A stretch of 10,645 bases of DNA from Chloroflexota bacterium (GCA_029858845.1 JAOUEG010000043.1:1-10645), one strand, 5' to 3'. Positions 1 to 6,105 are shown, counted from the first letter of the stretch. The notes: generated by a model not told the origin, from the sequence alone. Numbers and translations: made by a program.

Positions 1-237
1 CGGCGGCGGGATTCCGGCGCCGCCGGCCAGGCGCCGATCGCGCCCGGCCGGGTTTCCGCACCCTGACGCGAAACCGACGAGGACCGGCGGGGGCCGAACG
101 GCCCGCGTAATGCGCCCGTTCGGCGCTGGTTCAGAGCAGGCGCCGGAGTCACCATCGAGGATGCAGACGCCCATCCGGCAGCGAGCGGCGCGGCGCGTCC
201 GCCAGGCGCTGCGGGACATCCTGCGGAGGTTCCGAAC
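1..237. other. Left-edge region without a supported complete gene
   Basis: No start-to-stop gene can be supported here. All three forward frames are open from the window edge: one stops at 64-66, one at 108-110, and one runs to a TGA at 238-240 that overlaps the ATG of the next gene. Any of them could be the tail of an upstream gene. The frame ending at 66 is the most attractive because a long hairpin (93-124) follows it. The frame ending at 240 encodes a very arginine-rich tail and could instead be a small coupled peptide starting at ATG 110. None is recognisable as a family. Confidence 0.35.
93..124. terminator. Hairpin, possible terminator of an upstream gene
   Basis: A perfect 9-bp inverted repeat, GCCGAACGG (93-101) and CCGTTCGGC (116-124), has a further CGC/GCG inner stem and a GTAAT loop. 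It has no T-tract, so it is not a classical intrinsic terminator. Many high-GC genomes do use hairpins without a T-tract. It lies about 110 bases before the next start, so it could also be a leader structure. Confidence 0.3.
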
Positions 238-1170
238 ATGACGCGATTCCTCGCCATGGCGGCGGCGACCCTCATCGTCCTTGCCGGGCTGGCCCCGACC
301 GTCCTCGCCAACGACGGCCAGCCAGCCCAGGGCAATGTCATCGTCTCGGTCTCCGGGGACGTCACGGTCCCAACTGGCGACGACCTTGATGCCGTCGTGA
401 TCTACGACGGCATCGCCAGCATCTCCGGTACCGTGCGGAACGTCGTCGCGGTCAATGCGCAGGTCGATCTGACCGGGGCGACGGTGGAATCCATCGTTGC
501 CATCGACTCACCCGTCACGGTCGGCGCCGGCTCGGTCGTGGGCGGCGACATCATGACGACCGGGGCCGAGGTGACGCAGGTGGGCGACGCGCAGGTCAAC
601 GGCGAGATCCGCGACATCGGGCTTGACCTGGCGACCGCCGGGCTCATCCTCGTGCCGGCCCTCTTCCTGCTGTACCTCGGCTTCGTGCTGGCGACCATCG
701 TGGCTGCCCTGATCCTGGCGGCCCTCGCCGCCCGTCAGGTCCGTGCGGCGGAAGGGTTGATCACCCACGAGCCCGTGCCGGTCGTGCTGGCGGGCCTCAT
801 CGGGGTGATCTTCCCGATCTTCGTGTTCGTCGCCCTGTTCCTTACGATCGTCGGGGCACCACTCGCGATCGCCATGGCCATCGGCGTCTGGCCCCTGCTC
901 GCGTTCGTGGGCTACCTCGTGGCCGCCATCTGGATCGGTGACTGGATCCTCGCCCGCAGCTCCCCCGGCACGATCCGTGAGCGCCCGTATCTCGCCGCGG
1001 TCATCGGGGTCCTGGTGGTCCAGGTCATGACGATCATCCCGCCACTCGTGTGGATCGCGAGCCTGTTCGGCTATGGCGCGGTCCTGCTGGCGGGGTGGCG
1101 CGTATTCCGCACCGGTTCCCCGGTCAGCCCGAGCGTGGCCACCGACGTCCAGGCGCCGATGGCCGGCTGA
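238..1170 (+). CDS. Exported bactofilin-like repeat protein with C-terminal multi-pass membrane domain
   Basis: The 310-residue product starts with a signal peptide (about 1-24, positive Arg3 then a hydrophobic core ending TVLA). Residues about 33-125 are a run of short valine/isoleucine-rich beta strands with repeated glycine turns (for example VSGDVTV, ISGTVRNV, VGGDI). This is the pattern of bactofilin or polymer-forming short right-handed beta-helices. From about 131 to 290 it is strongly hydrophobic, with roughly four to six membrane segments, then a short polar tail. The start is supported by GGAGG at 225-229, eight bases before the ATG. The arrangement puts the repeat domain outside the cytoplasm and anchors it by the membrane half. 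An envelope scaffold or polymer-forming role is inferred from the fold pattern only. The 1246-1890 gene follows on the same strand and may share a transcript. Confidence 0.8.
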   Translation: MTRFLAMAAATLIVLAGLAPTVLANDGQPAQGNVIVSVSGDVTVPTGDDLDAVVIYDGIASISGTVRNVVAVNAQVDLTGATVESIVAIDSPVTVGAGSVVGGDIMTTGAEVTQVGDAQVNGEIRDIGLDLATAGLILVPALFLLYLGFVLATIVAALILAALAARQVRAAEGLITHEPVPVVLAGLIGVIFPIFVFVALFLTIVGAPLAIAMAIGVWPLLAFVGYLVAAIWIGDWILARSSPGTIRERPYLAAVIGVLVVQVMTIIPPLVWIASLFGYGAVLLAGWRVFRTGSPVSPSVATDVQAPMAG

Positions 1171-1245
1171 CGCTGCAGCCCAGTGGGTACGGACGTGGGA
1201 CGGACAGCAACGCTCCCGAACCCCGATCCTGGATCCGCCGCAGCC

Positions 1246-1890
1246 ATGCTCCGTGACTGGGGCTTCCTGGCCCAACCGGATCTGCCGGATCGCCCCGGGC
1301 CGGCCTATCTGCTCGTCGCCCTGCGCGATCAGCCGACCCTGCGGCACTACGACCCGGAGCTGGTCGAGTACTGGGTCGCCGAACATGGGCGTGGTACCCG
1401 GCGGATCCTCACCCGTGGGACGCCGATGCCGCTGGAGGCAGATTTCTCCTGGGGCTTGATCCGCGTATCCGACCGCCTGCAGGTCTCGAACGAGTACGTG
1501 ACCTTCGGCGGGCACCTGTCGGCGGCCGACGTGGACGACATGACGGTCGCCGTATTCACCTCGTCTGCCCCCCTGCTCCGGCGCGGGGGCCATTCACAGG
1601 GCTGGGATCACGGCGCGGAGGCCCTCGCGGCCTTCTTCGGGCGCATGCTCGTCGCGGTCGACTTCACGCCCGGCTTCGAGGCACGTGCGGCAGAAGCGGA
1701 TCCGGTCACCCGGTACGCGGGGTTCGTCGGCAGGCTCGTGGAGCGCTATCGGCACGCCCCAGCCCTGCGGGATCGGCACGCGGAGTTGTGGGTCATGCTC
1801 CAATCGGAGGCCCGTCGGCTGGAGCACGATCACCCGGACGCATGGACGGCCGGCGCCGACCTGATGGCGGGGCTGCCTCCGTCCCAGTGA
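1246..1890 (+). CDS. Unrecognised soluble protein of about 214 residues
   Basis: I do not recognise a family. The protein has no signal peptide or membrane segment. The first two-thirds is mixed alpha/beta with many Trp, Tyr and Asp residues (YLLVALRDQP, EYWVAEHG, NEYVTFGGHL, TVAVFTSSAP). The last third is helical and rich in Arg, Glu and Ala, with YAGFVGRLVERYRHAP and LWVMLQSEARRLEHDHPDAW. Third-position GC and a long clean frame make it very likely coding. The start is uncertain: ATG 1246 is chosen because the codons before it are less biased, but GTG 1183, twelve bases after the previous stop, would give 235 residues. Neither has a clear Shine-Dalgarno sequence. Co-transcription with the preceding membrane protein gene is plausible. 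The function is unknown. Confidence 0.75.
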   Translation: MLRDWGFLAQPDLPDRPGPAYLLVALRDQPTLRHYDPELVEYWVAEHGRGTRRILTRGTPMPLEADFSWGLIRVSDRLQVSNEYVTFGGHLSAADVDDMTVAVFTSSAPLLRRGGHSQGWDHGAEALAAFFGRMLVAVDFTPGFEARAAEADPVTRYAGFVGRLVERYRHAPALRDRHAELWVMLQSEARRLEHDHPDAWTAGADLMAGLPPSQ

Positions 1891-1922
1891 GCTCCCGTCA
1901 CGGGATCGACGCAGCGGGGAAC

Positions 1923-1928
1923 TAGAAT
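1923..1928 (+). promoter_or_regulatory. TAGAAT -10 box for a leaderless msrA transcript
   Basis: TAGAAT fits the TANNNT -10 consensus and ends six bases before the msrA ATG at 1935. Transcription would therefore begin at or next to the A of the start codon. No Shine-Dalgarno sequence exists in the short upstream gap, which fits leaderless translation. No good -35 box is visible 17 bases upstream. Confidence 0.5.
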
Positions 1929-1934
1929 CCCGCC

Positions 1935-2591
1935 ATGTGGTTCCTCAGCTCCAAGCCCCAGTCGATCCCGTCGCCTCAAGACGCCCTTCCGGGCCGCTCG
2001 CGACCCATCGTGACGCCCGGCAGCCATACCGTGCTCGACACGCCGATCGCCGGCCCGTGGCCCGATGGGACCCGCCTTGCGGTCTTCGGCCTGGGCTGCT
2101 TCTGGGGGGCCGAGAAGGCCTTCTGGCAGCTCCCCGGCGTCGTTGCCACGGCTGTCGGGTACGCGGGGGGCGCGACGCCCAACCCGACCTACCGCGAGGT
2201 CTGCTCCGGCCAGACCGGACATGCCGAGGTCGTCCAGGTTGCGTTCGATCCCGGGCGGGTCACGTACGAGGAGCTGCTCAGGGTGTTCTGGGAGCACCAC
2301 GACCCGACCCAGGGCATGCGCCAGGGAAACGACCGGGGCACGCAGTATCGTTCGATCGTCCTGGTCACCGATGACACCCAGCGGGTCGCCGCCGAAGCCT
2401 CACGACGCGCGTACCAGGAGCGGCTGACGACCGCCGGCTACGGCCCCATCACGACCGAGATCGACGATCTCGCCGATTTCTTCTACGCGGAGGACGAGCA
2501 CCAGCAGTACCTCGACAAGAACCCGGGAGGGTACTGCCCGGACCATTCGACGGGTGTCAGCTGCCCGATCGGAGTCGGCATCGAGGCATAG
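1935..2591 (+). CDS. msrA: Peptide methionine-S-sulfoxide reductase MsrA
   Basis: MsrA reduces the S-epimer of methionine sulfoxide in oxidised proteins, using thioredoxin as the usual electron donor. The 218-residue length is normal. The catalytic motif GCFWG is at residues 54-58, with Cys55 as the attacking cysteine. Downstream family blocks are GYAGG, PTYREVCSG, GHAEVVQV, FWEHHDPT and GNDRGTQYRS. The C-terminus carries NPGGYCPDH and GVSCP, giving Cys201 and Cys210, nine residues apart, as likely resolving cysteines in a three-cysteine relay. The N-terminal extension with DALPGR resembles the long E. coli-type MsrA, which supports ATG 1935. The gene appears to be leaderless, with a -10 box just upstream. 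It converges on the lipoprotein gene and ends directly at a hairpin. Confidence 0.97.
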   Translation: MWFLSSKPQSIPSPQDALPGRSRPIVTPGSHTVLDTPIAGPWPDGTRLAVFGLGCFWGAEKAFWQLPGVVATAVGYAGGATPNPTYREVCSGQTGHAEVVQVAFDPGRVTYEELLRVFWEHHDPTQGMRQGNDRGTQYRSIVLVTDDTQRVAAEASRRAYQERLTTAGYGPITTEIDDLADFFYAEDEHQQYLDKNPGGYCPDHSTGVSCPIGVGIEA

Positions 2592-2612
2592 CGTCACGAG
2601 GCCCTCGCGACG
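2592..2612. terminator. Hairpin filling the gap between two convergent genes
   Basis: The arms CGTCACGAG (2592-2600) and CTCGCGACG (2604-2612) pair with one mismatch around a GCC loop. The hairpin begins one base after the msrA stop codon and ends two bases before the first base of the lipoprotein stop codon, so it fills the whole gap. Near-symmetry would let it act on both transcripts. There is no T-tract on either side, so this is a hairpin-only terminator candidate. Confidence 0.5.
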
Positions 2613-2613
2613 A

Positions 2614-3111
2614 TCACGAAGAACCCGAAGCCATGCCCTGGGCGCCGATGTCGGGTGGCGTCGGCCTCGACAATTTGGCGTCGAGCCAGTTTGTTTGTGC
2701 TACCCGAAGTCCGTCGGGCGTGTCGACGATCTCGAAGGTGAACGCCGACGTCCACCATCGGCCGCCGGCCTTGTTGCTCAAACCGCCAGTGACGATGAAC
2801 CGGTCGCCTTGGTCCACAATCAATACCGGGTCGGTTACCCAGACGTGATCTTCGGGAAGGCCGAATTCCAAATGTGCTGCCATCTCGTCGCCGGTGTACC
2901 TAGTCGCGCCGTAGAGGTGGTAGCCGTCTGGGGTATACAGATCCAGGACGGATCCGTCACCGCGTTCGAGTGCCGCTCCCCAATCGTCCACCAGTTGGCT
3001 GACCTCGGTCGGGACGGTTGTGGATGATCGTTCGTTGCTGTCGCTACAGCTCGCGAACATGCCCGCACAGGCAAACGCTGCAAGAAGGATCGCGGCTGCT
3101 GCCCGCTTCAT
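2614..3111 (-). CDS. Small lipoprotein with SnoaL/NTF2-like domain
   Basis: The 165-residue product has a lipoprotein signal: Lys2-Arg3, a hydrophobic stretch, then FASC with Cys22 as the likely lipidated residue. Phe at -3 is unusual for a lipobox. After a Ser/Thr-rich linker, residues about 36-150 look like an NTF2/SnoaL-type alpha+beta cone: an opening helix (VSQLVDDWGAALERGD), YTPDGYHLYG, then strands DRFIVTGGLS, WWTSAFTFEIV and GLRVAQTNW. Such domains bind small ligands or act as enzymes. No catalytic residues can be assigned, so the role is unknown. GAGGAG (3118-3123) lies six bases before the ATG and fixes the start. Base composition looks lower in GC and less codon-biased than the neighbours, which may mean later acquisition or relaxed selection. 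Confidence 0.82.
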   Translation of the reverse strand: MKRAAAAILLAAFACAGMFASCSDSNERSSTTVPTEVSQLVDDWGAALERGDGSVLDLYTPDGYHLYGATRYTGDEMAAHLEFGLPEDHVWVTDPVLIVDQGDRFIVTGGLSNKAGGRWWTSAFTFEIVDTPDGLRVAQTNWLDAKLSRPTPPDIGAQGMASGSS

Positions 3112-3564
3112 GGTCGCCTCCTCGTCTCGCGGTACGAACTGCGCGCGGTCCTACATCGAGGCGCTGGTGCCTCGGGTTTGCCCCGCCCCGAAGGACGCGC
3201 TGAGCCGGCGAAACCAAGACCGGTTCGGCGGCCACGGTCTGGGCCGCGTGTCGTCGCTTCCCGCGTACGGTGGCAGTCTCGACCCGGCTCCCGAGGCTGC
3301 CTAGAGGCTCAGGTCACGAAGTGGCCGAGTCGGCCCAGACGACTCGCCGCCGCAGCGCACCGGGGAGCGGGGCGATCCGGGGCCACTGGGAAGTGGCACC
3401 GGACGTCGACTGATGAAACGGGACCGATGGCACTTGTCCGTCCGGCCGCCGAGGCGGATGCTGTGGCACAGGCGTGGAGATGACGACGCGCGGTCCGAGT
3501 GGTGGCCGCCGGGGCCGCGTCGAGTCACTGGCGAACCCGACCCGCTCGTAGCTAGGAGTGGGCC
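3112..3564. other. 453-base intergenic stretch, no supported gene
   Basis: This lies between the divergent lipoprotein and SRPBCC genes. Short arginine- and proline-rich frames cross it on both strands, but none has coding-like codon use, a ribosome binding site or a recognisable motif. It should hold the promoters of both flanking genes, though I see no convincing -35/-10 pair. A short inverted repeat, CGAGGC (3157-3162) and GCCTCG (3169-3174), lies just upstream of the lipoprotein gene and could be a regulatory site. No tRNA or other structured RNA is recognised. Confidence 0.5.
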
Positions 3565-4014
3565 ATGGAGCACATGCGCGAGGAGATCCGGATCGAGGCG
3601 CCGGTCGAGCACGTCTGGCAGTTCATGTGCGACACGTCGCACTGGAGCGACTGGATGCCACGGGCGCAGTTCTCGGACTTCAGCGGGCCGGTGGACCAGG
3701 TCGGGACGACGTATCTCCAGACGATGAAGATGATGGGCGTCGAGTGGAAGGGCACGAGCACCATCGTCGAGGTGGAGCCGCTGAAGCTCATCCACGACCA
3801 CACCGACGACAACGGCACGCAGGACACGTTCTTCCGGTTCGAGCCCGACGGCGACGCGACCAGGCTGATCGTCGAGGCCGACTACGAGATGCCGGGGCAG
3901 CTCCCCGGGTTCCTCAAGAGCCTCATGACCAAGGGTTACTTCGAGCGGCAGGGGCGCCACATGCTCGCAGACTTCAAGGCACTCGCCGAGGCGACAGTCG
4001 CCGTTCCCGCCTGA
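3565..4014 (+). CDS. SRPBCC (START/Bet v1-like) ligand-binding protein
   Basis: The 149-residue protein has the layout of the SRPBCC or polyketide cyclase/dehydrase-like superfamily, a helix-grip fold around a hydrophobic cavity. It opens with a strand and helix, REEIRIEAPVEHVWQFMCDTSHWSDWMP, where the APVEHVW segment is typical. It continues with paired strands (WKGTSTIVEVEP, DTFFRFEPDGDATRLIVEADYEMP) and ends with the long C-terminal helix (about 112-145). No signal peptide or membrane segment is seen, so it is cytoplasmic. Members bind lipids or small hydrophobic molecules, or act as cyclases or co-chaperones, and the sequence does not tell which. AGGAG (3554-3558), six bases before the ATG, sets the start. 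It appears to be a single-gene unit with a hairpin behind it. Confidence 0.88.
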   Translation: MEHMREEIRIEAPVEHVWQFMCDTSHWSDWMPRAQFSDFSGPVDQVGTTYLQTMKMMGVEWKGTSTIVEVEPLKLIHDHTDDNGTQDTFFRFEPDGDATRLIVEADYEMPGQLPGFLKSLMTKGYFERQGRHMLADFKALAEATVAVPA

Positions 4015-4043
4015 GGCGTGCGCACACGCTGTGGTGCCATGCA

Positions 4044-4073
4044 GAAGGCCCGCCCTACACGGGACGGGCCTTC
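4044..4073. terminator. Strong GC-rich hairpin after the SRPBCC gene
   Basis: GAAGGCCCG (4044-4052) pairs perfectly with CGGGCCTTC (4065-4073). An inner CCC/GGG stem, with one bulged A, surrounds a TACAC loop. It lies 30 bases after the SRPBCC stop, a typical terminator position. The downstream tail has only scattered Ts. The symmetry could also let it stop transcription arriving from the minus-strand pair ending at 4289. Confidence 0.65.
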
Positions 4074-4094
4074 CGGTCGGTCTTCCACACGACA

Positions 4095-4243
4095 CTGATA
4101 GACGAGCTTCGGGACGTCGTCCGCCTCGCCGAGCTGACCCGGGAGGACCTGACTGAGCTCCAGCGCCGCGCCGCCCGGCATTGTTCGCGTCCGCGGAGGC
4201 GAAGGCCGGCTGGCTCCGCGGGATCGACACGTGGCTGGACGGA
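4095..4243 (+). pseudogene. Possible frameshifted gene remnant
   Basis: The forward frame from about 4095 reads LIDELRDVVRLAELTRED then LTELQRRAAR with GC-biased third positions, and has the look of a real helical protein. At about 4177-4181 that frame turns into arginine-rich noise, while another frame picks up with LFASAEAKAGWLRGIDTW. Joining the two gives one plausible amphipathic segment of about 50 residues. No ATG, GTG or TTG opens the first part after the hairpin at 4044-4073. This could be a decayed gene with a one-base change, or chance in GC-rich DNA. No family is recognised. Confidence 0.27.
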
Positions 4244-4288
4244 TCCCGACCGCCACCCCGACCAGCCGGGACCTGGACGCAGGCAGGA

Positions 4289-4702
4289 TCAGGTGTCGGC
4301 GAGACTCGCTGCCGCCCAGCGAGCCAGCTCGACGTCGGCGGATTCCGGCAGGCCACTCACGCCGATGGCGCCGATGACGTCACCGGCGACGACGATCGGG
4401 ACCCCACCACCCCATCCCACGTACCGCGGGTCGCCGAAGTTGGTGATCGGGAACCCTTCCGTGCGGGACCGCTCCCCGAGGACGCTGGATTCGACCCGCT
4501 CGCGCGCCGCCGTGAATGCCTTGTGGATGGCTATGTTGATGGACGCCAGTCCGCATCCGTCGGTGCGGAGGAACGCGACGAGCTCACCGTGGGCGTCCAC
4601 GACGGCCACCGCCGCCCCATCCCCCTGCGCGGCGAGTCGATCGCCGACCATGGCGACCAGGGCGCGGGCCTCGGCATGTCCGATCTCTCTTCGCTCAGGC
4701 AT
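4289..4702 (-). CDS. GlcG/HbpS-like (haem-degrading domain family) protein
   Basis: The 137-residue protein matches the GlcG/HbpS family: an N-terminal helix (AEARALVAMVGDRLAAQG), a strand pair AVAVVDAHGELVAFLRTDG, the helix with INIAIHKAFTAA, and the family hallmark GGGVPIVVAGDVIGAIGVSG at about 98-117, followed by a final helix. Members bind haem or other cofactors, or are accessory proteins in catabolic operons. No residue here proves haem binding. The start is the ATG at 4702, whose A is also the last base of the oxidoreductase TGA (TGATG), with GAGGAG (4711-4716) eight bases upstream. A longer in-frame opening exists but lies inside the oxidoreductase gene. The overlap indicates translational coupling and a shared pathway, probably oxidation of a sugar- or polyol-like compound. 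Confidence 0.9.
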   Translation of the reverse strand: MPERREIGHAEARALVAMVGDRLAAQGDGAAVAVVDAHGELVAFLRTDGCGLASINIAIHKAFTAARERVESSVLGERSRTEGFPITNFGDPRYVGWGGGVPIVVAGDVIGAIGVSGLPESADVELARWAAASLADT

Positions 4703-5898
4703 CACGGCGTCTCCTCGAAGGACAGGCTGGCGTCCGTCCAGATCCCGTCGGCGTCGCTCGACGCCACCGCCGCCTCGACGAAGCGCACCCCGATGGCCCC
4801 GTCGCGTTCGTTCGGGAACTGCCGTGCCAGTGGGTCCGCGTCCCGGCCGGTACGTCTCGCCGCGATCGCTTCGGCAGCGTCCGAGTAGATGTTGGCGAAG
4901 GCTTCGTGGAAGCCCTCCGGGTGCCCAGCGGCTACCCGGCAGGCGCGCACCGAGGCCGGCAGTGCCCCCGGCCCATTGGGGGTGTAGACGCGGACAGGTC
5001 CTTCGAGCGGCTTGAAGACCAGTCGCGTCGGCCGTTCCTGCTGCCACTCGAGGCTGCCCTTCGTTCCGGACACGCGGATCCGCAAACCGTTCTCCACCCC
5101 CGCGGCGGTCTGCGTGACCCAGAAGCTCCCGCGCGCACCGTTGTCGAAGCGCAGCATGGCGGCCCCGTAGTCGTCGACCGGGCGATCCGGGATCACGTGG
5201 CCGATCTCGGCGGCGACCTCGGCGACCTCGAGGCGGCTCACGAACCGAGCCAGGTTATGCGCATGCGTTCCGATATCGCCCATGACGAGCGACGGTCCAC
5301 CACGCACCGGGTGATAGCGCCATGGCAACCCGTCGGCCGGATCCGGATCCGACTCGTCTGCCTTGCCTCCCTGCACGTACTCCACCTGGACCAGCCTGAT
5401 GGCACCGACCTGCCCGGCCTCGACGAGCGCGCGCGCCTGGCGCACCAGCGGATACCCGGTGTAGTTGTGCGTGAGGCAGAAGACCAGCCCGGTCGACCGG
5501 ACCTTCTCGACGATGTCGAGGGCCTCGGCAAGCGTGTTCGTCATGGGCTTGTCGCAGATGACGTCGAATCCGCGATCCAGGGCGGCCAGCACGAACCGGT
5601 GGTGGCTGTCGTTCGGGGTCATGATGGCGACCACCTCGGCACCGCCCTCCCGCTCACGCTCGGTGTCGAGCATCGCGAGGGCATCGGCGTATGCCCGGGT
5701 GGGATCGATCCCCATGGCTGCGGCGGCCTTCCGGGATCGCTCGGGGTCGGATGACACCACGCCCGCCACGAGCTCGTAGCGGCCGTCGAGTCGAGCGGCC
5801 GTTCGGTGCGTGGCGCCGATGAAGCTGCCGGGCCCGCCGCCGATCACCGCCAGGCGAAGTGGGCGGCCAAGCATCTCGATGACCGGAGTGGCGTCCAA
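4702..5898 (-). CDS. Gfo/Idh/MocA family NAD(P)-dependent oxidoreductase
   Basis: The 398-residue product has an N-terminal Rossmann domain: LRLAVIGGGPGSFIG at about 14-28, TPNDSHH at 94-100, and CDKPM at 115-119, where the Lys of the family (E)KP motif is kept. The C-terminal alpha/beta substrate domain carries MGDIGTHAHN at 206-215, with Asp208 and His212 as the likely catalytic pair. The length is normal for enzymes that oxidise or reduce sugars, inositols and related polyols. The substrate cannot be read from sequence. The start is TTG 5898, because AAGGAG (5905-5910) lies six bases upstream. An internal ATG at 5874 has no such site. It is the first gene of a pair with the GlcG/HbpS-like gene. 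A set of inverted repeats lies directly upstream. Confidence 0.95.
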   Translation of the reverse strand: MDATPVIEMLGRPLRLAVIGGGPGSFIGATHRTAARLDGRYELVAGVVSSDPERSRKAAAAMGIDPTRAYADALAMLDTEREREGGAEVVAIMTPNDSHHRFVLAALDRGFDVICDKPMTNTLAEALDIVEKVRSTGLVFCLTHNYTGYPLVRQARALVEAGQVGAIRLVQVEYVQGGKADESDPDPADGLPWRYHPVRGGPSLVMGDIGTHAHNLARFVSRLEVAEVAAEIGHVIPDRPVDDYGAAMLRFDNGARGSFWVTQTAAGVENGLRIRVSGTKGSLEWQQERPTRLVFKPLEGPVRVYTPNGPGALPASVRACRVAAGHPEGFHEAFANIYSDAAEAIAARRTGRDADPLARQFPNERDGAIGVRFVEAAVASSDADGIWTDASLSFEETP

Positions 5899-5904
5899 GG
5901 GGAT

Positions 5905-5910
5905 CTCCTT
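5905..5910 (-). promoter_or_regulatory. Shine-Dalgarno site fixing a TTG start
   Basis: AAGGAG on the minus strand lies six bases before TTG 5898. It is one of the best ribosome binding sites in the window and is the reason to prefer TTG over ATG 5874 or longer frames. Confidence 0.8.
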
Positions 5911-5939
5911 CGATGGTTGCCCATCGTACCCACGATGGG
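5911..5939 (-). promoter_or_regulatory. Nested inverted repeats over a possible -10 box (putative operator)
   Basis: CCCATCGT (5920-5927) and ACGATGGG (5932-5939) form a perfect 8-bp inverted repeat with a 4-base spacer. CGATGG (5911-5916) forms a second inverted repeat with the shared middle CCATCG (5921-5926), also 4 bases apart. So there are three alternating half-sites. On the minus strand TACGAT (5928-5923) fits a -10 box, and transcription would start near 5916, just before the Shine-Dalgarno site. A repressor binding here would block the oxidoreductase operon. No -35 box is clear. An RNA hairpin role is the alternative. Confidence 0.5.
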
Positions 5940-5950
5940 AGACGACGTGG

Positions 5951-6052
5951 CCGGGCGCCCACGGGACCGGGCGACCGAGCACCGGCCGGGCGCCCACGGG
6001 ACCGGGCGACCGAGCACCGGCCGACGACGCGGGCCGGGCGATCGAGAACCGG
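5951..6052. repeat. Two perfect 35-bp tandem repeats plus a degenerate third copy
   Basis: Bases 5951-5985 and 5986-6020 are identical 35-bp units, directly abutting. Bases 6021-6052 resemble the unit, best in the right-hand two-thirds (CCGGGCGATCGAGAACCGG against CCGGGCGACCGAGCACCGG). Each perfect unit contains the palindrome GGGCGCCC. The array lies in the space between the divergent oxidoreductase and GNAT genes. It may be a recent tandem duplication or a set of protein binding sites. Confidence 0.85.
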
Positions 6053-6105
6053 TACTCTCTCCCGAGCCAGCCGCGGCAGCGGCCCTAGCTACCCAGGTGA
6101 GTGCC

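Noticed and set aside
508..1593. Long minus-strand open frame of 361 codons
   Set aside because: It lies opposite two better genes and encodes a His/Asp/Arg/Gly-rich low-complexity product typical of antisense frames in GC-rich DNA.
3301..4356. Long minus-strand open frame over the SRPBCC gene
   Set aside because: The plus-strand SRPBCC protein has a clear fold pattern and ribosome binding site, while the antisense product has no recognisable motif.
3558..5015. Plus-strand open frame of 485 codons
   Set aside because: It is out of frame with the SRPBCC gene and antisense to the GlcG and oxidoreductase genes. Only the short segment near 4095-4178 looks protein-like, and that is listed separately.
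5951..6052. CRISPR array
   Set aside because: The 35-bp units abut directly with no spacers, and no cas gene is nearby.
5806..6105. Upstream extension of the GNAT gene
   Set aside because: It would overlap the divergent oxidoreductase start and translate the tandem repeats. ATG 6106 has its own ribosome binding site.
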